From Acanthornis magna (lineage: Eukaryota > Chordata > Aves > Passeriformes > Acanthizidae), in NCBI GenBank assembly GCA_036785705.1, contig JAWUZG010000084.1, positions 8,073,501 through 8,137,500 of the forward strand: DNA of 64,000 nucleotides, in the 5' to 3' direction. The position numbers were made by a program, and so were the translations under genes. Of this stretch, positions 23,166 to 33,258 are shown piece by piece (position 1 is the stretch's first letter; every line of letters starts with the position of its first letter). Below the pieces are notes generated by a model. That model had not been told where the DNA came from. It made no database searches and saw only the letters and a program-made list of their open reading frames with translations.

Positions 23166-23640
23166 TGTGGTGGGGCAACCCCCAACACCTGCCATTTCCC
23201 GAGCCAGCTCCACCTCCTCAGACGGAGGAACCCTGACAGGGCAGAGCCCAGGGGCATGAGATCCGCCCCAGGGGCTGGCTGGAGAGTGGCTAGGGCTGAA
23301 GCCCCGCTCCCTTCTCCAGAATGTTCTGTTCCGTTCAGGTTATTACTGGTTTGTATGTATTATTCCCTCCCCCTGTTATTCCCTATTGGGTCCCGGACAC
23401 TTGTACCTTCCCCCTTCCCCCTTCCCTCTCCCCTATTGGTTGGGCGCCCCCATACAGAGCCTGCGGCTCGAAGGCAGGAGCTTGGACTTGCCTCTGAAGG
23501 AGCTCCCGCCCGGATCCGAGCTCCTTTCACCCCTCCAAATAAACGGAGTTGAAGGAGAAAGTCTCCTCGCAGGCCTTTGTCTCCTTGCTGCCTCTTTTCC
23601 ATCGGTGCTCGGACTGACCCGCTCGCTGCGGGCAGCTCCC
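23166..23640 (+). repeat. 3' LTR of the ERVK-like element
   Basis: It begins TGTGGTGGGG directly after the polypurine tract, with AATAAA at 23538-23543. GC-rich sequence continues to about 23735 before ordinary AT-rich flank resumes, so the exact end is unclear. Confidence 0.8.
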
Positions 23641-23830
23641 CCTCGGGGCGATCCATCCGCCCCATAGCCGCAGCGGCCGGAGCTTGTGCCATAGGCGGGG
23701 GCGGCCGGGGAAGCCAGGCGCATGCAAGGGAAGACCTGTTTGCTATGTGAGCTCGGGCTGCTTTAGCACTTGGATCATTAGCAGAAGTTCTCTAGATAGT
23801 CATTAGTTCCCAGTTAAAACATTACACACT

Positions 23831-26465
23831 TGTCAGCGTGCACATAACATCAAAAGATGTTACAATCATTGGCTGTAATGTTTTCTTCTTTCTGTTTTAT
23901 CATCCCTTTCTGAGGAGAAATTGAGATCTGAGACGTGAGAGATTTTTCACTGAAAAAAGATGTAGCTATATCCTTTAATACAGTCCAGGTTAGGTGAACT
24001 ATTTCAAGTACGTACTCACAAACTAAAAAAACAGCAACCCATTATTAAGATTCTCTAGGCTTTTCTCTCACATGTTCTGGATACACATAAAATATATCAC
24101 AATAAGTTTAAACTATTTGCTTCCACATAAACAGTAATGCTAATTGAACTTTCATGAAACCTCCCTTTGTATAGTTAATTTCTGAATTAATTAATTAATG
24201 AACCTTACTGAATTTATTAGATTCACATTAAGGACATGTTCACCAGTATCACTGAAATTGGTGGAAGCTCAGGAAATTAAGTGGTAATGAGTAATATTTT
24301 TCTTCAGCATTTATTCTGGAGTAGTGTTCCCTCTTCCGTCTCTGGGCATCCTGACATGGCCAAAAACAACCCAAAAACTTAAATGTAAGGATAGAGATTT
24401 GGAAAGGAGGATTTAAGATACTGTGGTGGTACTGCAGTTCTTGCAGCAGTGTTATGAAGATATATTGGTTAATATACCAACCTTTAATACCAAAACAATT
24501 TTAAGTAGCAGCCAGCTGCTATCCATCCTTGGTATTTCAGCTGTAGAAAACTCCCACCAGGAAATTCTGAACATCTGGTTGGCTACTGATGTTCATTACT
24601 AATCACTGTTGATACAATGCAGAAATTTTAGAGGACTAGAAAAAAACTACTATTATGTCAATATTTACAATTATTAAATTGGATCATTAGGATAATTCTA
24701 AGTCAGAGGGAAAATAATGAAAAAGTTGATAGAGAATGAAACATGTAAATATGACCAACACTGATACTGATTTATGGGAAAGACAGTTCGTCAAATGTAT
24801 TTGATTGCTTAAATGAGACCGTAAGTTGGCAGATAATGGTAAAAGTTTGGATTGATATTCTGAGGCTTTTATAAGGCATTTTGATTTAGAAACCAGAACG
24901 ACATATAATCAATATGGTTCTCATTAAATGGATTAAAGACTAGCCAGGAGTTAGCTCTCAAAATACCTCAGCAAAAGGGAATTATGACTGGCCAGCTGCA
25001 TTTTGAGTGTAGCCCCCCACAAAGACTGGTTCTTGATGTTTTTTAATCTTCCCCCCACTGCAACTAACATTATTTGAACCATGTTTTAACCAAAGGATGG
25101 CCCAGAGCTCTTGCAACCCAGAAGGCAAGACTGGGTACTACCCAAAATCTGGCTCTCTGATCTAGGAGCACAGGGTGGGGAACAGGAGGAGTTACCACGG
25201 GGCCAAAACTAGCACTGAACCCTTCGGGGCTGCTTCCTACAGAAGGCACCAAAGTTCAGCAGATTCCACAATTTTTCCTTATGCATTTCACATGCACAAA
25301 ACATCTAAATGGTATCCAGGAAAACCTTGATCATGACTCCTAACTCCATGGTTTGCCTATGACTTAGGAGTGGTTTATTTACAGTTTTCATGGTGTGCAC
25401 AACGCACAGCAATCGGGTTTGCCTCCCTCCTCTCTTTTTTGAGTCTAAAATCTCTGCAGAAGGCAGTCAATTATTCAGGAGGTGGAGTGGCCTGGCCAGC
25501 CTCCTCAGGGCAACAGGAACATGTGTTAGAGCTGCTGTCAGTGAGACGTGGGTAAATTAGTCTGGACCTGCTGCATCTTAAGTCAGCAGGCTGTTATGTG
25601 AGTGGGCTGGTATTAGCTCTCTCTGATTTTTCTCTTTTGCTGTTTCTAAAGAAAGGAAGTATTTCTCCTTGATATAAGCTGAAAACATCGTGTCAGCATA
25701 AAAACACCAATTCCTGCCTTTCAACTTTCCGGCAGCTCCAAGTTGCAGCGTTATCTGTATAAAAAGTGAGGTCAAACGCTCAGCCCTGTCCTTAAATAGC
25801 TGCTTGCTCAGCCTGTGTTTTGCTCTGAACCCTGTCCCCAGGCCCTCTCTCCCCAGACAGCAGGGACCAAACAGACTGTAGCTGGAGTTTCAGCTTCTCC
25901 TGGAAGGTCTGCAGACACAAATCTTTATCTACCAATAGCCACAAAGGAGGAGCTGTCAAGAATAATAAATGAAGCTGGCAGAAGTCAAGTGTAGCCCTTA
26001 CACCTAAAATTTGTGCATAAAATTAATTTAAAATCTGTTTCTCCCCATCCTATTCCGCTTGCCCTCCCCAAAAAGTCTCTCCTCTGGTCAGAACAGAGAA
26101 CAGCTTATTTTCTTTGCTCGTATGGTTGCACGTGATTCTGGTAACACAAACACTGCGTTTTTTCAGATTATTTAAGCAGAGATTAATCATTACATAGTAC
26201 TTTGTATTGGGAGGCAATGGAGGACAGGTGTCTGGAAATACAATGTAGTGGGAAAAAAGAGTCCTGTAATTGTCAGGAGTATGGCAATAATTGAACACTT
26301 TGAGTACGATGCTAAGTGAGAAGCAAGCCGTAAAAGATCTTGAAAGTGAATTCACAGTTATCTGATTCACTAGAAAATGATGACCAACTGGGAAGATAGG
26401 GCAAGGAGAAAGAAGGATTAAAATGCTTTAATTGACAATCTATTTTTCAAGGCTGAAAAATATAG
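23831..26465. other. Intergenic region between the retrovirus and the CYP2R1 3' end
   Basis: AT-rich sequence; no gene, RNA gene or repeat family recognised. Confidence 0.55.
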
Positions 26466-26471
26466 TTTATT
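26466..26471 (-). terminator. CYP2R1: Candidate CYP2R1 poly(A) signal (AATAAA on minus strand)
   Basis: TTTATT on the plus strand is the first canonical AATAAA on the minus strand after the stop codon, about 475 bases downstream. Usage is inferred. Confidence 0.5.
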
Positions 26472-26945
26472 CTTGGTTACAGATATTTAAATAGCTACCT
26501 TTTTAACCCCTGTTAGCTATGAAAATTTAATGGAGAATTATAAAGAACCGCTTAGGTGGAATAATGTACATGATTTTTCCATGGATGAATTCAAGTATAA
26601 ACATTTTGAACCATATTCTCCATGTTTCTGAAAATATCCTCTCAAAGGAAAATGGCTTGCTAAGTAATTACATATTCTAAAACTGTATCAGAACTTAGTC
26701 TTCTGGAGTGAAAACATCGTTTTTACAAAGGATGTGTTCCACACTTTTGGTTCAGGTTTGGTTTTGTTTCTGTGAATACCAAGTAAAAAAGAAGCTATTT
26801 ACTTGTGCAAGTAGTCAGACTTTATCTGGCAGTCCTTTAAATTTTTGTTATTCTGACTTGAACACGTTTAGGAACAGAAGGCAAAGCAGATCCTGAGCAG
26901 TAGCTTGGAGCAGTGGGCTCCACCTGCCCATCTCAACCCTCCTCT

Positions 26946-27121
26946 TCACCGCCTTTCGGCGCAGACCAGGTATGGCTGCGGTTGTAAGGTCATCCCTAAT
27001 CTTGGCTTGAGCTCTGGGATCACTCCATGAGGAAAATGCAGGTGAAATCGTTGTAGCAGTGAGGTGAAAAACAAAAACATTTCCATTCGAGCCAGTTGTT
27101 CTCCAAGACAATGTCTTCTTC
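26946..27121 (-). CDS. CYP2R1: CYP2R1 exon 5: haem-ligand loop and C-terminus
   Basis: It encodes [15 protein letters not shown] with the haem-ligand Cys, then FHLHFP and [20 protein letters not shown]. The TGA is at plus positions 26946-26948. The acceptor is TTTCAATCCAG. Confidence 0.96.
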
Positions 27122-30100
27122 CTGGATTGAAACAAAGGTTTTAAAAAGATTTAAGGTATCTTCAGTCGCAATTTCATTCTTATTATGAATAGGAATGGTC
27201 ATTTCTAAGAGTGCTGTGTGAACTTGGTGGTAGTATTTTGTAAGAAGGTTAGGTGATAAACTACACTAAGAAACTGATTTTAGAGAATTTTTTGCTCTCA
27301 TCTCACAAATTGAAACTAATTCTGTCAAATTTATTTAGATAGCTTGTAAGCTACTGTATCTTGTCTTGAAGTGCCAGTTTAGACAGAAGATGCTTTAAAA
27401 AATGATACCGTGAATTTCAGCCTTTTCCCCCTGCTATTTTCTCAGTTACATCTATTGCCAGTCATTATCAACTGGCAATTATTAAAACTTTGTAAGGTGG
27501 ATTTTTATGAGTTTATATATAATACTAAGATTATCTACATATAAGATACTATGCTAAAATTTGTTATCTCCAGAACGCATTATATTGGATATCTTGAAAG
27601 CTGTTTCATGAGAACTGAGGATATCATTTACTGCCATCCTTTACATGTCTCACATCTCTGGATTTATGGAAAGGAACAGTAGAAGAAATTGCTCTTACCT
27701 AGAGAAAAAGGAATAAACGCATCTTTCTTGACAAACTGCCCATTACTGTCCAAAAATCTCTCCGGAAAAAACACTTCTGGATTGCTCCAGTATTTTTCAT
27801 CAAAGTGAACGGAGTAGAGGTTTGTGATGACTGTAGTGCCTTCAGGAATGGTGTAACCACGCACAACAGTATCTTTGGAAGTTGCATGGAAAATCCCCAG
27901 TGGGACTATGTTACAGTATCTCAGAACTTCGTGTAGAACAGCCTCAGTGTAGGGCATCTTGCACTTCTCTTCGAAGGTGGGCATTTTGTTTGGGCCAATG
28001 ACAAGATCGATTTCTTTTTGAACTTGCCCTGTTAGGAATAAAAGCTGATGTTTATCTTGTAATAATAGCATTTACATTTTAATTTAAGCTAAAGTATATA
28101 TGTGTCTCTATACACATATTTTTAAAAGAATACTGAAACATGAAATATATAAAATATAGTAGCTTACAAGCTTTTAAATTTGGACTCTATATTCCTATCC
28201 ACAGGTAGTGTTATTATCCCCATTCTGAAACAACGGTGAAATTGATACTAGAGAGATATTATAGAGTAACTTTCCAAGTTATCTGGACGGCTCTTCCTCC
28301 GAATCCTGGAAGTCCCAATTGAACTAAGCACTGCTAAGGTTTGGACAGGAAAAGTGAAGTGGAGGCAGTGAAACCAGAAACATGACTGCTCACTTTTAAA
28401 TTCCAAACTTCTGCTCAAAATGTCTGGCCTGACATTCTGACATCTGTTGCTGTCTTACTTCAGAATGACTGTAAGACATCTTTTTATTTTAAAACGCCGT
28501 TTCTGTTCTTCCAAAAATGTAAGTATTACTGTCTATAATATGTAAATCTATTGTGAACTGGGGTACTTAAGATAAAAAAAAATTGTACCTAAATTGTTAA
28601 CCACAACCTGATTTACATTTTTGCTGACACTTGTACATTTTTAATTTAGTTTATTACTTTCATATTGAATTGCATTTTCTTATTATTTATTAACTACATA
28701 GATTAGTACATCTGCCAACAACAGATCATGAATCACAATGCTAAATTAAATATATTAGAAATACTTAAAAATATTAAAACTTCATAAAAATGTATTCACA
28801 AAATAATATGTTAAAATTTTGTCATGACACTTGACTTTTGATATCCTCTTTGTCTGCATTTAAAACAAGCTTTCCACCCCGTCCATAGCATATTTGGTAA
28901 ATTATACACTAGAATAATATACACAAACCTTCCTTTTGGTGATGACTATGGGTCAGTGCACCACTTTGAAAAAGCATTTTAAATTTGCAGTAGCAAAGCG
29001 TAGCAGTCCCTCAAAATGCCAAACTTCTTACCTTGAATGTTCGGATAAAGAGCCATAAATAACACTGCCCATCTTAAAACATTTGTTGTGGTTTCTGTCC
29101 CAGCTATGATGAGTTCTCCAACAGAGAAAATTAAATTTTCTCTTGAATATGTAGATTCTGGGTCATTTCCATTGCGATCCATCTCATCCAAATATGCATC
29201 TACAAAATGTCGAGGTGACTGAGGCTTCCTATTTTCAGAGACACGTTCAATAAGCTCATGAAGAAACTCATAGACTTCAACTGCATTTTTAAACAGCTGC
29301 TGGTGTTTCCCAAATGGCAAGATACCAATCCAAGGGAAAGCATTATACAAAAATACAGAAGCACTAGCAGCTAATTCAATGTTTTCACTAAAAATCTCAA
29401 TCATGTGCTGAAATTCAGTATCTTCGTATGTGAAACGTTCTCCAAAAATAATCAAATTAGTAATGTTTGAAACAGCATTTGTTATCAAGTGCTTAAGATC
29501 AAACGGTCTGCCTTTGTATGTGTCAATGGCATCAAGAAAAAACAGAGATTCTTCTGAAATTTTGTGTTCAAAGGACCTTTGACCATATCCAAAAATTCGA
29601 AAGGTATTTACAGCTAATTTGCGGTGTTCTGTCCATCCTCTGCCATATTTACTGTTCAGTAAGCCTGAAAAAATATTTTGACATGGTATTTTATGCAATG
29701 CTTTATTTTTTCCCCCCATAAGATAATAAAATCATTTAACAAGACACAAAATGAGATAAAAAATTTCAGACCTCTTGCTATGGAACAAGCATGATGTGAC
29801 AATCCTTTCCAAATAATATCTTTAAAGAAGCATCAAGTATTTTATGAAAGGACATCAAGTAAGACAAAATGACTAAAGCAAATGTTTCATGTGATTTGTT
29901 CATCTACAGGACAAAAATTACATTTTTATATGAAACACATTAGCACTCACCTCCCATGTTTGTCAGCTTCTTAAACAAGGGAAGAGACGGCCTGTCTGCA
30001 AAAATTTCACTTTGATGGACAAGGCATTCCTTCACTGCATCATAGCCATTCAGCACAACAGCAGATATACCTCCGAGATCAAGGCTGAAGATCTTTGGGG

Positions 30101-32269
30101 GGAAGGAAGGAATAAAAAGTGTAAAATGTTATTACAAGAAAATCTTGAGAAAGAGGAGTGAAAAAATGAAACAACACTAAACATCAATCCAAAATGCAGA
30201 CTTGAATAACGTTCAGTTGGGTACACAGGTGACCAGAGGTGGGACAGCAGTGGCATTGCACAGTAGAATCTGCTGTGGGCTAATTTGATCAGTCAAAAGG
30301 TTAAATTGGCCCACACTACATTCTGTGCTTTGCAGTGCAGCTAAAGCAATCAGCTCTCCAAATTAAGGACTGGGGACACTTTCATATAGTCCTTAGGGAA
30401 GAGTGAGAGTCATGGTGACAGCCAACAACTGAGGGCAGAGCCCAGCTAGGCCCAGCTCCTGTCTCCACAATTGGTTAGCACGAGGTGCTTTGGAGAAAGG
30501 TGCAGTACAGCCTGCAGAAGGCATATACAGGACAAAAAAATTAAAATCTTAACGTATGTTGTAAAAATTAAAACTGAGGCTAAACTCAAGATTGAAATCT
30601 TATGTCCCTTTCCATACATCCTCTCAGCATTATAAATCTGTACTTTTAGCTATACAAATGTCTGTTTTTCTCTTCATGTCAAAGCTGTTGACCTCCACAA
30701 TATGAAATTATGTTAGCCTAATTATACATTCTGTGACAACTGGGTTGTCACCCAAAGAATTGTCAGGCGCTGGAACAGGCCACCCAGGGAAGTGGTGGGG
30801 TTGCCATGCCTGGAGGTATTTAAAAGCTGTGTAGATGTGGCACTTGGGGACAATGGCTTAATGATGGTTTAACGGTTGGATGCAATGACCTTAAGGGTCT
30901 TTCCCCACCTAAATGAGTCTATGACTATTTTATTTTAGCAAACTTAGTATTTTCACTGTTATAATGGCTCTTCTTTTTTTATGTGACAAGAAGATACTCC
31001 CAGTATATTTCTGCAAACCATTCGTGAATTTTGTATACTTTGATCTAGCTTATTCATCTTTATTCCTATGCCATACAAGATCTTTCTTAAAAAAATAATT
31101 TCATTGTATTTTTCCAGAGTCCCCCAAATCCTAACATGGTGTTTCCAAGTTGCCTCAAATTCTGCAGGATCCTTTCTGAGAGCAGGTGATTAAAACTCAA
31201 TACAGCATTCCAGGCAAGTAGAAAGCATTGGTTTATTTTATGACACCTTTTCCTTCCTATTTCCGTTCTATTTGTCCTACTATTTTGCTTGAAGAACGTT
31301 TGCCTTTTTTTTTTTTTTTCCCCTATTGCCAAAATACATGCTGGCCTTTCCCTGCTAGATCTAGTTTGGAGTTGACTTTTATGATGCTTGTAAGGGATTG
31401 GTTGCTTGAAACTGGCTGAGGAAAAGATATGTAAGAAAGGACAACTTAAAAAAAAAGAAAAGAAAAAAATCCATTTTTACATAGTTACACTAAGAGACTG
31501 TAAGTATACCAAGTATGCCACTGAAGGCACTTTGGAGCAAGCTGTTTCCAGTGAAAATGCTGCATTATCTCAGTGCCTGCTCTCGGAGTGTTGTAATTTT
31601 GTTACTTTCAAGCCCTGGACTTGTAGATATGGAAGTAGGGAGTTACTTCTATTTGCGGCAGGACCCTGGTTTCAGCACTCTACCAAAGGAAGAACAACCA
31701 AGAGCGAGAGCCTTGGAGAGCGTAAGCGAGGTGGGAACCCTTGTCCCGCCCCGGTGCCCGGGCCGGGCCGGCCGCAGCAGCGCTTCCCCCGGAGCCCCGC
31801 GCTCCCGGTGCCGCTCCCGGTGCCGCTCCCGGTGCCGCTCCCGGTGCCGCTCCCGCTCCCGGCCGGGCGCTCCTCCCTCCCTCCCTGCCCCCGGGAGCCG
31901 CCCGGGGCCGTGCCGGGGCAGGGGGCAGATCCCGGCCGGCTGCTCGTCCCCGGGCTGCGCTGCCCGGCCCTCCCCGCTCCCGCTGCGCTGCGGTACCTGC
32001 CCGTGGATCTGGCTCTGCCGCCGCATGTAGACGTGCGGCTGCTCCGCGCCCAGCGCGGGGATGTTGCCGAGGAGCGGCAGCCCCGCGGGGCCGGGCGGGA
32101 AGCCGGGCGGCCGCCGCTGCTTCAGCAGCTGCCGCACCAGCAGCGTGAGCAGCAGCGCCAGCGCCGCCGCCAGCAGCAGCAGCCAGGTGCCGCCGCCCGC
32201 TGCCACTGTCGCTGCCGCTGTCGCTGTCGCCGCGCCCGGGCGCTGCCCCGGCTCCGCCGCCGCCCGCAT
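26946..32269 (-). CDS. CYP2R1: Vitamin D 25-hydroxylase (cytochrome P450 2R1), complete, five exons
   Basis: CYP2R1 is the microsomal P450 that converts vitamin D to 25-hydroxyvitamin D. Coding exons (minus strand): 31997-32269, 29951-30092, 29032-29664, 27699-28028, 26946-27121. All borders are GT/AG and phases agree, giving 517 codons plus stop; the human protein has 501. Visible parts: an N-terminal membrane anchor ([17 protein letters not shown]), a Pro-rich hinge ([10 protein letters not shown]), the I-helix oxygen-activation motif AGTETT, the K-helix EVLR, the PERF region, and the haem-binding [11 protein letters not shown] formed across the exon 4/5 junction. The ATG at 32269 is chosen by homology length. 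An in-frame ATG 21 codons upstream (32330-32332) overlaps a CCAAT-like motif. The extra 16 residues over human lie in exon 1. Confidence 0.97.
27699..28028 (-). CDS. CYP2R1: CYP2R1 exon 4: K-helix and PERF region
   Basis: It encodes [17 protein letters not shown], the EVLR motif ([11 protein letters not shown]), and [12 protein letters not shown], and ends FIPFSLG just before the haem loop. The acceptor is CCTAACAG and the donor GTAAGA. Confidence 0.97.
28029..29031 (-). other. CYP2R1 intron 3
   Basis: AT-rich sequence; nothing recognised beyond the splice sites. Confidence 0.6.
29032..29664 (-). CDS. CYP2R1: CYP2R1 exon 3: core helices and I-helix
   Basis: A 633-base exon encoding [10 protein letters not shown], then [17 protein letters not shown], and the I-helix [13 protein letters not shown], ending at ALYPNIQ. 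The acceptor is TTTTTCAG and the donor GTAAGA. Confidence 0.97.
29951..30092 (-). CDS. CYP2R1: CYP2R1 exon 2
   Basis: It encodes [20 protein letters not shown] and continues to [17 protein letters not shown]. The acceptor is CCCCCAAAG and the donor GTGAGT. Confidence 0.96.
30745..30930 (+). mobile_element. CR1 LINE 3'-end fragment in CYP2R1 intron 1
   Basis: GGAACAGGCCACCCAGGGAA followed by GTGGTGGGGTTGCC, then TGTAGATGTGGCACTTGGGG and GGTTGGATGCAATGACCTTA, match the well-known avian CR1 3' end in order. It is 5'-truncated and inserted antisense to CYP2R1. Confidence 0.92.
31802..31860. repeat. 12-bp GC-rich tandem repeat in CYP2R1 intron 1
   Basis: The unit CTCCCGGTGCCG is repeated about four times head to tail, then degrades to CGCTCCCGCTCC. 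It lies about 140 bases inside the intron from the exon 1 donor. Confidence 0.93.
31997..32269 (-). CDS. CYP2R1: CYP2R1 exon 1: membrane anchor and Pro-rich hinge
   Basis: The start codon is at 32267-32269 and the donor GTACCG follows the exon end at 31997. The N-terminus is Ala/Gly/Thr-rich, then a hydrophobic anchor, [16 protein letters not shown], and [13 protein letters not shown]. It is very GC-rich. Confidence 0.9.
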
Positions 32270-33219
32270 CGGGCCGAGCCGCCCCCGCGCCGCTTCCTCC
32301 CGCCGGCCCTCGGCCCGCCGGGCCCCGCGCATTGGCCCGCGGAGGCTCCGCCCGCCGCGTCAGGAGCGCTTCTGCTTTTTTGCTGGTTTGTCGGGTTTTT
32401 CCTGGAATAATGTTCAGAATGGGTCCCTCGGGGTTTATGGAGTGGTGAGAGCCACCGCTGGCTGCGCGCTCCTCACGCTGACTTGGAGCCACTTTAGATG
32501 CATTAATGTGGGAGTGTAACATCATTAATATTTCTGCCTTTTGGGTGAACATAAATGTAAGTGACTCCCTACAATACATCTGTCTGATTTCAGGGACTTG
32601 GCTTTAAAACATTTTGATTGAGTATGATTAAAATAGCACAGACTGATCCCACCATGTCCTGGTTGAGGAGGGTAGTTGAAATGACAGAGTGATTTCTAAG
32701 ATGTGCGTATTACACAAATAGGATTTTTCATAGTAATGTTTATTTTTAGTATTTGTTTTTAGTGTATTTCTAGTTCTTTAAATATAATCCTGTCTGTGAA
32801 TCCTGCTAGGATTCTAGAGGATGTGGGTTTTTTAAAAAATTCATAAATGTTAAGCTATGTAAGCTTCAAAGAAGCGTTCTTTCTTTTTCAAAGAAATCAA
32901 AAATGAAACTACATGTTTGTAAAAGTCTTTCAAGAAAATGATCCTGAGAGCGAACATGTTCTATTACAACACTGTTGATTGTTACACTACTTTTCCTGGA
33001 AGGAACCAGCCATTCTTTGCTCCGTGTTCAGCCTCTGCGGAATCTCAAATCCACAGTTTCGAGATGTTTTTCCCAGAGGTACCTGAGGCTTGGGAGCCTT
33101 GGGCCAATAAATGCCGCTGCGATTCCCACTGGCAGCTGTGCACCGTGCAGATTTCTGGCAGGGGTGTGCGGGCGGCTGCTCCCCATGCGGCGCCTGTGAT
33201 TCCCCGTGCGGCGCAGCCT

Positions 33220-33258
33220 GGCCTCGGGCAGTGCCCCAGCCTCGGGCAGTGCCCCAGC
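33220..33258. repeat. Duplicated GC-rich unit of about 19 bp
   Basis: CCTCGGGCAGTGCCCCAG is repeated twice in tandem inside a 200-base GC-rich patch. Confidence 0.85.

Larger units (their letters stand above)
18547..23824 (+). mobile_element. Degraded class II (ERVK/beta-like) endogenous retrovirus, gag and env missing
   Basis: Two direct LTR copies (starting at 18547 and 23166, both with TGTGGTGGGG) flank a broken pro-pol region in the same orientation. A polypurine tract (AAAAACGGGGGAGG, 23152-23165) directly precedes the 3' LTR. The RT is beta-like (LPRDKL, GLPSP, DIKDCFF, LPQGMKNSP). No gag remains between the 5' LTR and the protease, and only a remnant lies between integrase and the polypurine tract. 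CACACT at 18541-18546 and at 23825-23830 is a possible 6-bp target duplication, as expected for ERVK, but the 3' edge is uncertain. It lies between the convergent 3' ends of PDE3B and CYP2R1. Confidence 0.9.
30093..31996 (-). other. CYP2R1 intron 1 with CR1 tail and GC-rich tandem repeat
   Basis: It contains a CR1 3' end (30745-30930), a possible older CR1-like fragment (about 31180-31370, weak), a T-run near 31305, and the 12-bp tandem repeat next to exon 1. Confidence 0.65.
31690..32370. promoter_or_regulatory. CYP2R1: CpG island over CYP2R1 exon 1 and promoter
   Basis: A dense GC/CpG block in AT-rich surroundings covers the first exon and about 100 bases upstream. ATTGG at 32331-32335 is a CCAAT box on the minus strand. 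No TATA box is seen. Confidence 0.8.

Noticed and set aside
31406..32579. Open frames of 135-334 codons on both strands over CYP2R1 exon 1
   Set aside because: They are shadows of the GC-rich exon and of the 12-bp repeat. Only the CYP2R1 frame is supported by homology and splicing.
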